DNA of 64,000 bases from contig BSWB01000001.1 in NCBI GenBank assembly GCA_033239125.1, positions 142,057,981 through 142,121,980 of the forward strand. Direction: 5' to 3'. This DNA comes from Fagopyrum homotropicum (taxonomy: Eukaryota; Streptophyta; Magnoliopsida; Caryophyllales; Polygonaceae). The notes under the pieces are model-generated. The model made no database searches, was not told where the DNA came from, and saw only the letters and a list, made by a program, of their open reading frames with translations. Each line of letters begins with the position of its first letter. Positions within the stretch are counted from its first letter, which is position 1. A program made the position numbers and the translations under genes. Shown in pieces: positions 46,366-57,620 of this stretch.

Positions 46366-46669
46366 AGGTTGACAACAACGGCACTCGTAATCTTCTAATA
46401 GGCCAGATAAACAAATAAACAGAACCCACAAGGGTTCTGAGTTTTCAAAACGAATTTCTTTTTCAAACCATGAGTAGAGTCGGGCTGGGATAGAATGTAC
46501 GGAACCACCACTACCTCCGCGGATCTCGACAACATAGTTTATTGGATTTTAAAGTTGTATATGCATTGTAGTTAGGTTTTGGACCTTCTAGTAGTATCAA
46601 CCATTTGTTAGAATTATTATATCCTCTTAACGATAGCATAGTCTTACGCATCGATTCCATCTTTACCAG

Positions 46670-48000
46670 ATGGCACGCACGAGAGCGACAACATACGTGG
46701 GAAGAGGAGGGGGTAGACCTCTCCTTCCTCCAGGAGCTCCGAGACGGGGACGTGTGGGTAGGCCTCCAGGAGTCTGAGGTAGGGGACGTGCCCCAACTGT
46801 GGACCCGCCAGCTACGGATGTCCCTGCTGAGGAGGTGGCTGAGAGCATTATCCATGAGGTTAGGAATGAGACCACTGCTAGGTCCAAAGCACGGAGGTCA
46901 GGGTCAGCGGATTTGGGCCAAGTATCGATCGGAGCATCGGAGTACCGAGAGTACGTCCAGCGAGTGGAGGAGGCATTTAGGACCGGAGCACCACCCCCAG
47001 CACCGCCGGTTACAGCTAGGTCTGCAGAGGTTTCGTAGAGGGTCACTCAGGTGGTAGTTCCACCAATAGTAGCTGCAACAGTGAGAGTGGTTGAGGGAGA
47101 CCGAGTGAGAGACGAGTTGTGGGCGCTGAAGCCGGACTGTTGGTTGAAGTCTTTCAACCAGCAGCATGTACCCACATTTGACGGGAATGTGGGATTAGAG
47201 GTGGAACACTGGATCAATCACGTATTATCCGCACTGGAGGCGATCCGTTGACTTGAGGGTCGTTAGGTGGAGTTAGTTCAGACCTTATTTAGGGATCAGG
47301 CACACTTCTGGTGGAGGACTGTTCGGAGTGGTGTCACCAGTTTCGAGCAGTTGTTGAGCCTGGATCGGGAGACTTTTTGCTCTACCTCGTTGAGGAGAGA
47401 TAGAGTGCAAGATTTCTTAGAGGCGGGATTTGAGGGCGTCCCGATAGTTGAGACGATCAAGAGGTTTCGGGAAGAGTTGCCGCTGTTGGGTCATGCCGCA
47501 CCACTAGTGGACCAACACGTGTACCTGTTTTCCCAAAGACTGAGAGAGAGTACACGCTCCTATCTGACAGGGTTTCGCTATGTTTCCTTAGCAGACTACC
47601 AAGACCGAGCTTTAGCATTTGAGAGGGAATGACCAGGTCCTAAGAGGCCGCTCAGTCTGGAGGGCCGGATAAGAGACAAAGGACGGGACTAGGCAGTGTA
47701 GGAACTGGCACATCAGGTCATGGTCGTGGTCAGTTTTAGGGACGCCCTAGCTATCAGTCTGCCCCATTGACATCTGCTAAGGGACGTCAGTGTTACAGTT
47801 GTGGAGAGTATGACCATATTAGGACTGAGTGTAGGAAGCCGCTAGTAACTTGCTTTACTTGCGACCGACTGGGACATAGAGCTACCTTCTGCCGACAGGG
47901 CAAGGTAACGTCGCGGCATGGGTGTTTGCCTGCTGGCACTTTAGGGGGTAGACGGAGGCTGCCTCAGTATCAAGCTCGGGGCCAGTAGTAGCGAGCCCCC
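46670..48000 (+). pseudogene. Chromovirus gag
   Basis: Starts ATG at 46670 with a Gly/Arg/Pro-rich N-terminus. The core matches plant gypsy gag (FDGNVGLEVEHWINHV, QAHFWWRTVRSG, RSYLTGFRYVSLADYQ). Two CCHC knuckles follow (CYSCGEYDHIRTEC and CFTCDRLGHRATFC, about 47791-47895). Stops at 46775, 47036, 47249, 47264 and 47630 and a frame change before the knuckles destroy the frame. Its role would be virus-like-particle assembly and RNA packaging; clearly dead here. Confidence 0.88.
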
Positions 48001-48069
48001 AACCATGTTTATTCTCAGGGTTCTGCTCGGGTTTCAGCAGCAGCGAGCACCCAGGCCAGGGTCTTCGAG

Positions 48070-48510
48070 TTGAGGAGTGCGGTCGAGCCAGCAGCACCCG
48101 CAACTATAGGTACTATTATGATTCATGGAACTCCGGTCATAGTACTTTTTGATACGGGTGCAACACACTCTTTCGTATCTGATGATTGTATAGATAGGTT
48201 GGCCTTAGATACAGTAGAGGGGGAACCCTTCCTTATAGGGTTACCCGATGGGAGTAAGGTTCGTGGTACTCGAGAGATACACGGTTGCCCCATCCGCTTG
48301 GGAAACCGTGACTAGCTAGTTGATTTTCACGTCATGCACCTTGTTCATAAAGAGGCCATATTAGGGATGGACTGGATGGACCGCCATCGAGCTGTGTTGG
48401 ACATCAGTAGGAGGACGGTGACGGTCACCACTGAGGCTGGTCAAGAGAAGATTTTTGGAAAGGTCGGTATGGTCATTAGCGCGGTCCGAGCCGCGAGACT
48501 GATCGGATAG
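48070..48510 (+). pseudogene. Chromovirus aspartic protease
   Basis: Frame with VIVLFDTGATHSFVSDDCID (active-site D-T-G at 48151-48159) and downstream ILGMDW, the second conserved protease motif. A TAG at about 48313-48315 interrupts it. In the element it would cut the gag-pol polyprotein. Confidence 0.85.
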
Positions 48511-48559
48511 GGATGCGAGGTCTTATAGTGCTATGCCATGAAGGAAGAGACGAGGCCAT

Positions 48560-50019
48560 CCCTAGCAAAGACCCCCCATAGCTTGTGAGTTTGAGGATGT
48601 CTTTGGTGAGCCACTCGGTCTACCTCCGCAGAGGAGCGTAGACTTTGGGATTGAGTTGGAGCCCGGAACGAGGCCAATCTCCAAGGCCCCATACCGCATG
48701 GCACCGGTTGAGATGCTTGAGCTGAAGAAGCAGCTGGAGGAGCTAGCAGACATGGGATTCATTCACCCCAGTGTGTCTCCTTAGGGGAACAAGTCCTCTT
48801 CGTCAGGAAGAAGGACGGTTCGATGAGACTTTGTATCGACTACCGGAAATTGAACAAAGTCACCATCAAGAACAAGTATCCATTACCACGCATTGATAAT
48901 CTGCTGGATCAGTTACTGGGAGCCACCATGTTTTCACGTATTGATCCGAGGTCAGGGTATCACCAGCTGAGGGTGACAGAGGAGGACGTACCGAAGATGG
49001 CATTCCGGACTAGATATGGTCATTATGAGTTTGTCGTGATGCCATTTAGGCTCACGAATGCTCCCACCGTCTTCATGGAGTTGATGAACGACATCTTCAT
49101 CGACTTCTTGGACTAGTTTGTAGTGATTTTCATCGACGACATCTTATTATACTTCCGGAGTAGGGAGGAGCATGCAGGACACTTGAGGACTGTATTGCGG
49201 GTCTTACAAGACAGAGATCTTTACGCTAAGCTCTCTAAGTACGGGTTTTGGATGCCAGAGGTGGCCTTTCTTTGTCACATTATCTCTGCCGAGGGTGTCA
49301 AGGTAGACATGGCAAAGATAGAGTCAGTTGCTTCAGGGTCGCTCCCCAGGACGGTCAAGAAGGTGCGCAGCTTCCTAGGTCTGGCAGGGTATTATTGTAG
49401 GTTCGTGAAGGGTTTTTCTGTGATTGCCAGACCACTGACTTCCTTGTTGAGGAAGTCTATCAGGTTTACATGGTCCGAGCCCTGCCAGCGGAGTTTTGAG
49501 GAGCTGAAGGAGAGATTGACTTCCGCTCCCGTGTTTGCACAACCAGAGGGCGTTGAGGATTTTGTCGTTTACAATGATGCATCGAAGCTAGACTTGGGAT
49601 GCGTTCTGATGCAGAGGGGTAGGGTCATTGCTTACACGTCTCGACAATTGAAGACGTATGAGGAGAATTACCCTACCCACGACCTTGAGCTAGCCGCAAT
49701 CATTCACGCATTGAAGATCTGGCGACATTATCTCTATGGGCCCACTTGTCAGATCTTCACAGACTATAAGAGTCTGAAGTACAAGTTCACTCAGCGAGAG
49801 TTGAATAACTATCAAAGGAGATGGTTGGAGCTGATTAAGGACTTCGACTTGGAGATTTTGTATCACCCGGGAAAAGCGAACGTGGTCGCCGATGCCCTTA
49901 GTAGGAGGACACCCCGAGAGGCGGCGATAGCTAGATTGACATTTCAGGCACAATTGCAGAGAGACTTGATCTGGTTGGAGGTAGATATCCGGATACTAAC
50001 GCCCACTTGTCAGCTTTAG
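48560..50019 (+). pseudogene. Chromovirus reverse transcriptase and RNase H
   Basis: RT motifs: APYRMAPVEMLELKKQLEEL, MRLCIDYRKLNKVTIKNKYP, RIDPRSGYHQLRV, catalytic FIDDIL (49129-49146). RNase H residues: D in VVYNDASKLDLG, E in DLELAAIIHAL, D in IFTDYKSLKY, D in VVADALSRR. The frame is interrupted by a TAG at 48783-48785, a frame change before 48823 and a TAG at 49114-49116 just before the FIDDIL block; the stretch 49123-50019 stays open for 298 codons. Confidence 0.9.
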
Positions 50020-50179
50020 AGGTTTCACCGGATCTGTCAGAGGAGATCCGATAGAAACATGCAGGTTGTCCAGCACCGACGAGGATCCGGGATAGGATGT
50101 CCCGAGGAGAGGCACCACAATTTACCGTGGGTGCAGACGGGATTTTAAGGCGTCAGGAGCTCATATGTGTAATGTCAGA

Positions 50180-51480
50180 TAGGGAGCTGAGACATCGGAT
50201 ATTGTAGGAGGTTTATTCTACACCTTACTACGTATACCCGGACGCGAGTAAGATGTATCAAGACATTCAACGATCTTATTGCTGGGGTGGGATTAAGCCC
50301 GACGTGGTGAGAAAGGCAACCCAGTGCGTGACCTGTCAACAGGTCAAGATTGAGCATTACAGGCCCGAAGGAGAGCTCCAACCACTTCCAGTTCCACAGT
50401 GGAAATGGGAGGACATTTCTATGGATTTCGTTACCGGCCTGAGACCGAGTAGAGGCTTCGATGCTATATGGGTGGTGGTGGATTGGCTGACGAAGACCAC
50501 ACGATTTATTCCTATTAAGGAAATGTGGCCGGTGATTCGTTTAGCCGAGGAGTTCACCCGACAGATAGTGAGGGTCCATGGAGTGCCAAGGACGATCATA
50601 TCAGATAAGGACAGGCGGTTTACCTCGAGGGTTTGGCAGCAGGTACACGCCACCCTAGGTACGAGCCTGCAGTTCACTACAGTGTATCATCCTCAGATGA
50701 ACGGTCAGTCAGAGAGGACTATACAGACCCTTGAGGATGTGTTGAGAGCTTGTGTACTTGATTGGGGACAAGTATGACCAGACCACCTTCCTTTGGTATA
50801 ATTCTCGTACAACAATAGTTGACATGCAACGATTGGGATGACTCCTTACGAGACGTTTTATGGACGGAGATGTTGTACACTCTTGTGTTGGGATGAGCCG
50901 GGGAGGATGAGTGGGGTAGCACCCGAGCAGGTGCAGGATGATATGGCTCGGGTAACATTGATTCAAGAGCAGATGCTAGCCGCGCAAAGTCGTCAAAGGT
51001 CTTATGCTGATATGAGGCGCGGGCCTCTAAAGTTTAGAGTGGGAGCACATGTTTGGTTAAAAGTGTCGCCGACGCGAGGTGTCCAACGTTTCGGCATTAA
51101 GGGGAAGTTGAGTCCCCGATTTGTCGGACCACTTGAGATCCTAGAGCGGGTGAGAGAGGTGGCTTACAGATTGGCGTTGCCACCGCGGTTAGAGGTAGTC
51201 CACCTAGTATTTCATGTGTCTCACCTAAGAGAGTACATTCATGACCCGAGACACATAGTTAGTCACGATGACCTAGTGGTTGAGCCAGACCACACGTTTG
51301 TAGAGCACCCTATAGTTATTTTGGAGAGGAGTACGAGACGCCTTCGGTCGAAGGTAATACCCATGATGAGAGTACAGTGATCGAGATGAGGAGTCGATGA
51401 GGCTATTTGGGAGATAGAGGATAGTATCCAACGGAACTATCTAGAGTTTTATTCAGGTCTAGAGACGTCTATAGGACTGT
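50180..51480 (+). pseudogene. Chromovirus integrase with chromodomain-like tail
   Basis: The zinc-binding region has its CX2C (CVTC) but both histidines are replaced by tyrosine (VYSTPYYVYPDASK), a C-to-T change in each. The catalytic core is present: D in SMDFVTGL, D in IISDKDRRF, E in NGQSERTIQTLE (DD35E type). After stops near 50777-50820 the C-terminal part runs 50838-51380 (AHVWLKVSPTRGVQRFG, LSPRFVGPLEILERV), followed across two stops by a chromodomain-like tail (EAIWEIEDSIQ). That tail is typical of Tekay/Del chromoviruses and would steer integration to heterochromatin. Confidence 0.87.
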
Positions 51481-51652
51481 CGGGTTAGTTCTAAATCCTC
51501 CCTGGTTGTTTTAAGTGATTATGTGTATGGTATGATATATATGTTTGTGTGCGACCCTTTGGTGGTCTTGATGTGGTAACGTGTTTAGGCATGTAGATTG
51601 TTTAGGTCTTATGATCACGGTTAGTATTCAGTAAGTTTTGGGACGAAACTTA

Positions 51653-51669
51653 TTTTGAGGGGAATCTGA
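51653..51669 (+). other. Chromovirus polypurine tract
   Basis: TTTTGAGGGGAATCTGA, directly before the 3' LTR; primes plus-strand DNA synthesis. Confidence 0.7.
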
Positions 51670-53694
51670 CGTAACGCCCAGAATTTTAGTTCCGTTTACG
51701 AGAGTTGTAAGAAGCCTTGAGCAAGGGCTACCGCCCTTGCGGCTTAGAAGGCCCGCACCCGCGACCGTCCGCGGCCGCGGCTTGTACATCCCGAGGGGGC
51801 GGTGACACGTTGAGCGAGAGCTATGTTCCTTTTCCGTCCAACCTTTCATCTTCTCACACTTTTAATTCCGTCTCTTTATGAGAGGAGTGATTCATGGATG
51901 TTGTCTCTTGGCATCCCTCCCATTTATGCAGCTTAACTCCCTCTCCCTCATTTCTTTTCACGTTACTTCATCCTCTCCCTTCTTCTTCCTCATCTCCTTC
52001 ACGTTATTCTCCACTTTTTGCTTCTCTCTTCTCTTGAGGTTGTCACATGGAGTTCGGACTGCAGAGACGTGTTCCAAGGTAAGTTCTTTCCTTTCCCTTC
52101 CTTCCTTCTTCGTCCTTCTTCTTCTTGCTACCTTGAATAGAAGGAATCTATGTATCTACCTAAAGGAGGTTCCTCTTGTGTTTGATTGTGTTGATGGCAT
52201 ACTTAGACCGTGGAGGAGGGCTAAGATCTTATATTGGAGGCTACGAGACGTTCAAAGCATCAAAGGAGGCAATAGGAAGGCTGCTGCACATCAAAGAACC
52301 GGAGAAGTCAACGTTTCTGGACTGCAGCCGCGGGGGCAGATCTTGTGAGTCGTGGGGCGGCCTCTACAACCCGCGGGGGCGGCCTCTACAACCCGCAGGG
52401 GCGGACTCTGGGTCCTGCACACCGCAGGGGCGGCGTCTTGACACCGTAGAGGCGGTTTCTGCACCAGTAAGCCTCCGATCTCTTGTTCCTTTCTTCCCTT
52501 TCCGCTTTCTTGATCTTGAACCATCTTAGTAGCATGTTAGGATGACTTAACATAGGTGATATGGAATGCCAAGTAGTGGCTTGACCCTATGGTTATCTCA
52601 TGAGAGTTGAGGGTATGTTGGTTGTGATATTGTGGCATGATCTCTTAAGATTGTTAGGATATCGGTTTGGGACTGAGTTGTTATATTGGAAGCCTTTTAG
52701 GCGGTGGACTAATAGTGTTGATCTATCTTGAGTTGTTATTCTTGTGAGGATGTTGAGCCTAGAAGTCTAAGGACTTCTAGTTTACTAGAGTGATGTTGTT
52801 CTTGTGAGGATGTTGAGCCTAGAAGTCTAAGAACTTCTAGTTGACTAGAGTGTTGTTTGATCCATGTGTCGTGTGTTGAACAGGCGTTGCGTGTTTTCCC
52901 ACGGGAGATTGAGAGAGTTCGATCGGGTTTCGCTTTGAGTCTGGTAAGTCCACGGACTTACTTAGCTGACTTCTTTGTATTAGCGTATTGTGTTTTGGTG
53001 GTGTGTGTTAGTTATATTAAACAACGAAACCGGAATAGGACGACTTTATACATTACGTAAATGGCCCAAGTGTATGATAACGGGCGGTGACATCACTGTC
53101 TAGCTCTTGCGAGTGCTAGGAGGTTCTCTGCGACTAGACTAGGCAAGTAGACGGTCAAATGCATCACTACCATTCCTTGTTGGTAAATGGGGACGGAGGC
53201 AAGGTTTGTGAATCCCTCGTGTCACAAATAAGTATCATTAGTAAGGGATATGACTTAACCAAAGATAATAAACTGACTTGAGTGTTGTATGCTGAATGTG
53301 TTTATTATGTGTTAATGTTCCTTTACCTTTATTCTAATGCATAAGATGTTTAGCTAACGGTTTTATACCGCTTGTAGATGCCTTGCAGGTTAGGGAGGTT
53401 GTCGAGTGATCCGTCGGTAGTGAGCAGCCGGGGTTCTGTACACTATAGGACAAGATTAGTTATCTTTTATTTTCTTTGTTTCAGACGTTGTCTTATCGTT
53501 TGTTTTGAGAACTTGGCTGGAGTATGTTTTCGGTTGTATTTCAGATACTCATGATGCATTAAAACTCTTTCCATTTGGCTTTTATTTGTGCAGTGTTGTA
53601 AGGTCCGGTGAAGTTGTTGTCAAGCTAAGGGTCGGGACCCATTGTGAGGTCCTAACGCGTAGCATCCCGAGTCTATCAGATTTGGGGTGCTACA
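51670..53694 (+). mobile_element. Chromovirus 3' LTR
   Basis: 2,025 bp, starting CGTAACGCCC (first base changed from T) and ending GGGGTGCTACA. Same layout as the 5' LTR, but two instead of three 60-bp units and a longer G-rich minisatellite (about 52325-52465). Confidence 0.92.
52739..52853 (+). repeat. 60-bp tandem unit, two copies, 3' LTR
   Basis: Counterpart of 45334-45507; the second unit has one change in its hairpin stem. Confidence 0.93.
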
Positions 53695-53885
53695 GGATGG
53701 GAGGGAGTTCCTATGAACCAAAGATAACGATTGTTAGCTGATGACGTTCATTATAATATGCAAACAAGGCCACTACATATCCACAATCGTTTTCACAACT
53801 ATATTTTACGTTTAGATTAGAAACTAAAGAATTCTAACTAGTCAAATTGGTAATAGGATGGGATGGAGTTCCTATGAACCAAAGT
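53695..53885 (+). repeat. Target duplication plus direct repeat of the flank
   Basis: GGATG at 53695-53699 is the right target duplication. With the retrotransposon removed, the flanking block from AAGAATTCTAACTAGTC to CCTATGAACCAAAG (44254-44287 joined to 53700-53723) occurs again, uninterrupted, at 53827-53884, 161 bp downstream. The host sequence was therefore already a short tandem duplication. Confidence 0.8.
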
Positions 53886-54075
53886 TCAAAAACTCTAGAG
53901 CGGTGTTTTTTGTTTAGAAAATGGAATGCGTTTATAAACTTTGACAAAATAAACTACATTCAAATTTGTTTAACTATATGACCAATTGTTCAATTGTTTC
54001 TTTATATGTCCAATTGTACTAAATATATGCAGTATATATATAGAGATAGAGAGAGAGAAAGAGAAAGAGAGAGGT

Positions 54076-54316
54076 TGACTCCCATGTAAACAACTCTTAC
54101 CATGTAAAATGAGAACAAATTGTATCCGTTAGATCATTAAATAGATGGTTGAGATTAAGCGATATTAAAGGGAAAAAAATTGTGTTAATAAATGGAAGAA
54201 ATATTCGCCAAACCTAACTCTATATATTCGGCGGTATAGTCACATATATTCGGCGGTATAGTCAAATATATTCGGTGTTTACATGTTCACATGGTAAGAG
54301 TTGTTTACAAGAGTCA
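54076..54316. mobile_element. 241-bp MITE with about 36-bp inverted ends
   Basis: Left TGACTCCCATGTAAACAACT then CTTACCATGT; right, inverted, TGACTCTTGTAAACAACT then CTTACCATGT. Inside are two copies of ATATTCGGCGGTATAGTCA. A TA/GA microsatellite lies on the left and (TA)n on the right, so it appears to have landed in simple-sequence DNA. Superfamily not assigned. Confidence 0.75.

Positions 54317-54318
<2 letters not shown>

Positions 54319-54406
<88 letters not shown>
54319..54406. repeat. (TA)n microsatellite
   Basis: About 44 uninterrupted AT dinucleotides. Confidence 0.98.
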
Positions 54407-54409
<3 letters not shown>

Positions 54410-54774
54410 AATAACAATTATTCAACTGTATTCGAATTTGTTCAACTATACGACCAATTAATCAAATAAAACATTTATTTGTTCAACTAAAAATTTCAAA
54501 TATATTCAAAATTGTTCAAATATGTCAATTGTTCAAATGTATGATCAATTTTTATGTCTAACATTTTTTTGTTGAACTATATGCTATATTTGCACATTTT
54601 TTATTTGATTAAATTATTGTGTATCCTTCCTACTTTTAACCACAATTTCCTTCTCATATGATCCAAATAATATATATATTTATATATATATATATATATT
54701 AACAAATGAGAACCATTAGTAAAGTAATAAATAATAACCAATATTAACCATTTATTTTTTGAAATAATTTGATT

Positions 54775-54900
54775 TACTAGGCTTTTTCTAGTTTTGTGTT
54801 TAGTAAATGTACCCCTTGAGAGAAGAGTGTGTAGAGTTTGAGAATAAATACAAAAGGTTGGGGTATATTTACTTAATTGAAACATTAAAAAGTCTAGTTA
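54775..54900 (+). mobile_element. Short MITE, family T, copy 3
   Basis: Same orientation and body as 14340-14461; the right end has TCTAGTTA in place of CCTAGTTA. Confidence 0.75.
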
Positions 54901-55002
54901 CTACTATAATTTTTCAAAAAGGCCTAGTTACCAAAATTGCCCATTATTTTTTCATTCATTACTTATATTGTTGTCTAATAAAAACATGTTTTTTTTCATT
55001 CA

Positions 55003-55033
55003 CTAGAGGAGTAGGCTCGTGCTACGCACGAGC
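55003..55033 (-). mobile_element. Helitron 3' end
   Basis: On the minus strand a perfect 8-bp-stem hairpin (GCTCGTGC/GCACGAGC, three-base loop, 55015-55033) is followed by CTACTCCTCTAG and then T. This is the 3' terminus of a Helitron whose body lies to the right. Its 5' TC end could not be fixed; it lies somewhere before about 57620. Confidence 0.7.
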
Positions 55034-56220
55034 TTAAACCTATATTTTATAATTTTAATTTTCAATATAAATACAGGTCCTATATCATATTAATGTTAAC
55101 CAAATTTATACTTAATGATACATGAATTTATGTCATAGGAGATTAGACAAATTTATTTATAAATAAAAAATGTCACACAGTGTAACTTGTAAAAAATAAG
55201 TCATAAATACTTTATTCAAATTTCACAACTAATAAAATAAACTTGTAAAGGCCAAATAGGGGCTATTTTTATATTTTGCCCAATTATACCTTACAAACAA
55301 TTGATGTTAATTGAGTTTGCTTCTTCTTCCTTTTCAATCGAAACCCTAATTTCTCAAATCACAAATCCTCTTCACAATATTGATCGTCACCCATCGTTCA
55401 GATCCCTACTCTACAGACTCAATATTGCCGGAAAGAATCCTCAAAATTTACACATGGAATCAAGAAGCGTTGTAGAGAAGTTGCCCATGGTAGTTTCCAG
55501 CTCTCAAAATGGAAGATATACATACTGCATATTTACATCATCCATCTTGAACAATAATCCTCCTATTTAACCCAAAAAATAATTAAAATTAACAATATTT
55601 TTAAATTACAAAAAGAACTTTGCACCTAGTGTATACTGGGCTTGAGAGAAGGGGGACCATGAATAAGAGAAGAAATGTAATTGTCACGGTGGATCTTGAA
55701 TTCTTGAACATCTTGAATTTTTTGTACAAAGAATGATTGTCATGAACATCAAATAAAGATTAGAAAGTCGGTGCTAAGGTATCTCCCAAATGGATTTATG
55801 ACATCCCATTTTTGGCATATCATGAGTTTGATCTTAGCGTGAGTTCCTTTCATCAATTCTTCAATGTTGTCATAACTTTCTGCATCTCCATTTTTGTGGG
55901 AACTTGATGAATTTCCTTTCATTGCAATTTGCTTTGCTTACAAAAAAAAAATAACTATATTCATACAGAAAGCCTGAAATTATATTGATCATGAGGATGG
56001 TAAGAGGAAAATAATAACTTACCTATAAAGTGGTGCTAAAAAGAGATAATAACAGTGTTGTTTGAACTAGTTTTTTCACAAGTTGCAATCCATTTTTATA
56101 GGCTGAATAGACCGGTAATTTAATATTGTATTTTTGATGAGAATAGATAAAGGCTTTCGAGTTTCTTTGGATGCTGTCAAGGTGATGCGTCACTTATTTG
56201 CCTACAAGTGATAAGTCTAT
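55034..56220. other. Helitron body or intergenic DNA with one unrecognised ORF
   Basis: A plus-strand frame, 55301-55570 (89 codons), resembles the 5' part of a plant gene (ETLISQITNPLHNIDRHPSF, after GAAACCCTAA) but has no recognised domain. The remainder shows nothing clear. Confidence 0.35.
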
Positions 56221-56221
56221 A

Positions 56222-56760
56222 TTTTAATTGTGTACATTAAATGAAAACATCAATTGATTTTCAGTTTTTTTCTTTTAATTGTACACATTAATTGATTTTC
56301 AGTTTTTTTTCCTTTTAGGTGATAATAACATTTGTAGCTATTTTGACCGTGTGCATAATTGTGTACATTAAATGAAATCATTAATTATTTTACAATTTTT
56401 TTTCTTTTAATTGTACACATTAATTGATTGTGTATTAATTGATTTTCAAAATAATAGCAAAACTTTTGATGTTTGAATTGTATGATTTTTGTAAACTGCT
56501 TTGATGTGTGTATAATGGCGTACGTTAGATGAAATCATTAACTAATTTTCAGTTTTTTTTAATTGTACACATTATTTGATTGTGTGCATTAATTGATTTT
56601 CATTATTGTTTTTTTTGCGTATGCTTGGTCTAAATTGCCGGATTCTCTATGTATCCACCATTGGTTGTTCAATTTCAGTTTTTTTTCCTTTTAATTGTAC
56701 ATATTAATTGATTGTGTGCATTAATTGATTTTTATTATTGTTTTTTTTTCTTTTAGGTGA
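56222..56760. repeat. Degenerate repeats of a TACATTAA-type unit
   Basis: ATTGTGTACATTAAATGAAA, TAATTGTACACATTAATTG and TTGATTTTCAG followed by T-runs recur five or six times in varied order. Imperfect, non-coding. Confidence 0.7.
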
Positions 56761-56999
56761 TAATAGCTGAACTTTTCCAAAAAAATACGTGATCTTACTT
56801 GTAGGTTTGATTATTTTCATTGCTATTATTAATGAAAACATAAGTCTACCATTTTTTTTGAATTATTTTTGGTATTGTTTTTATACTATTTTTTCTAACT
56901 ATAATTTTATATGTACATAAGTTTGTATCAATATGTGCAATAATTTATCCCAATATTTCCAATAACTTATATCAATATATGTAAAAAAAATAATTCACA

Positions 57000-57560
57000 T
57001 CAACATGTGCATAACTTTGTATCAATATGTGTACATATTACTTACAACAAACTACACAAATTCAATACAAATTAATGTACATATAACCTACATTACACTA
57101 TACAATATCTTTAATGTTGGCTGTACATATCACTTACATTATACTATACATATTCGGTACAAGTCAATGCACATATCACCTACACTACACCACACATGAT
57201 CTTTAATATTGACTATACATATCAGTTACACTACACTACACATATTCAAGATAAGTTAGTGCATATAAATAGTACAAGTTTGGTGTACATATCACCAATA
57301 CTACACATGATCTTTAAAATTGATTACACACATCACTTTCCTACACCACACATAATGTTGAATGGACATAGCACTTACATTATACTACACATATTCAGTA
57401 CAAGTTAGTGCAACACAAGTCAGTGCACATATTACCTACACTACAGATGATCTTTAATATTAACTACACATACCAATTATACTAGATTGTACATATTCAG
57501 TACAAGTTAGTGCACATATTACCTATACTACACATGATCTTTAATATTGATTGAACATAT
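57000..57560. repeat. Satellite-like degenerate tandem array
   Basis: Units of about 90-140 bp built from CATGATCTTTAATATTGA (about 57198, 57309, 57449, 57536, with a weak one near 57103), ACATATTCAGTACAAGTTAG and TGCACATATCACCTACACTA. Unit length varies, so copies have lost or gained sub-blocks. Small frames here are by-products of the repeat. Confidence 0.75.
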
Positions 57561-57620
57561 CAAATACTTTTTGCTTCCAACGTTGGATCAGGGAGATGAT
57601 TTATGCTTAAGAAGAAGAAG

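Larger units (their letters stand above)
44288..53694 (+). mobile_element. Ty3/gypsy chromovirus (Tekay/Del-like), full length, decayed
   Basis: Two long direct LTRs (44288-46349, 51670-53694) flank gag, protease, reverse transcriptase, RNase H, integrase and a C-terminal chromodomain-like tail, in the gypsy order. The 5-bp target duplication GGATG at 44283-44287 and 53695-53699 fixes both ends. Total 9.4 kb. The coding region has many stops and several frameshifts, and LTRs differ at several positions per 100 bp by eye, so it is an old insertion. Many changes look like C-to-T or G-to-A, the pattern of methylated, silenced DNA. Confidence 0.95.

Noticed and set aside
46511..47167. Overlapping frames on both strands in the gag region
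   Set aside because: GC-rich gag sequence keeps several frames open; only the frame starting at 46670 matches gag.
54807..55158. Frames in the 125-bp MITE copies that give the same peptide (start MYPLREECVEFENK)
   Set aside because: The identical peptides only reflect the repeated MITE sequence; the frames do not extend beyond it.
57005..57408. Two adjacent His/Tyr-rich frames
   Set aside because: By-products of the satellite-like repeat, not genes.
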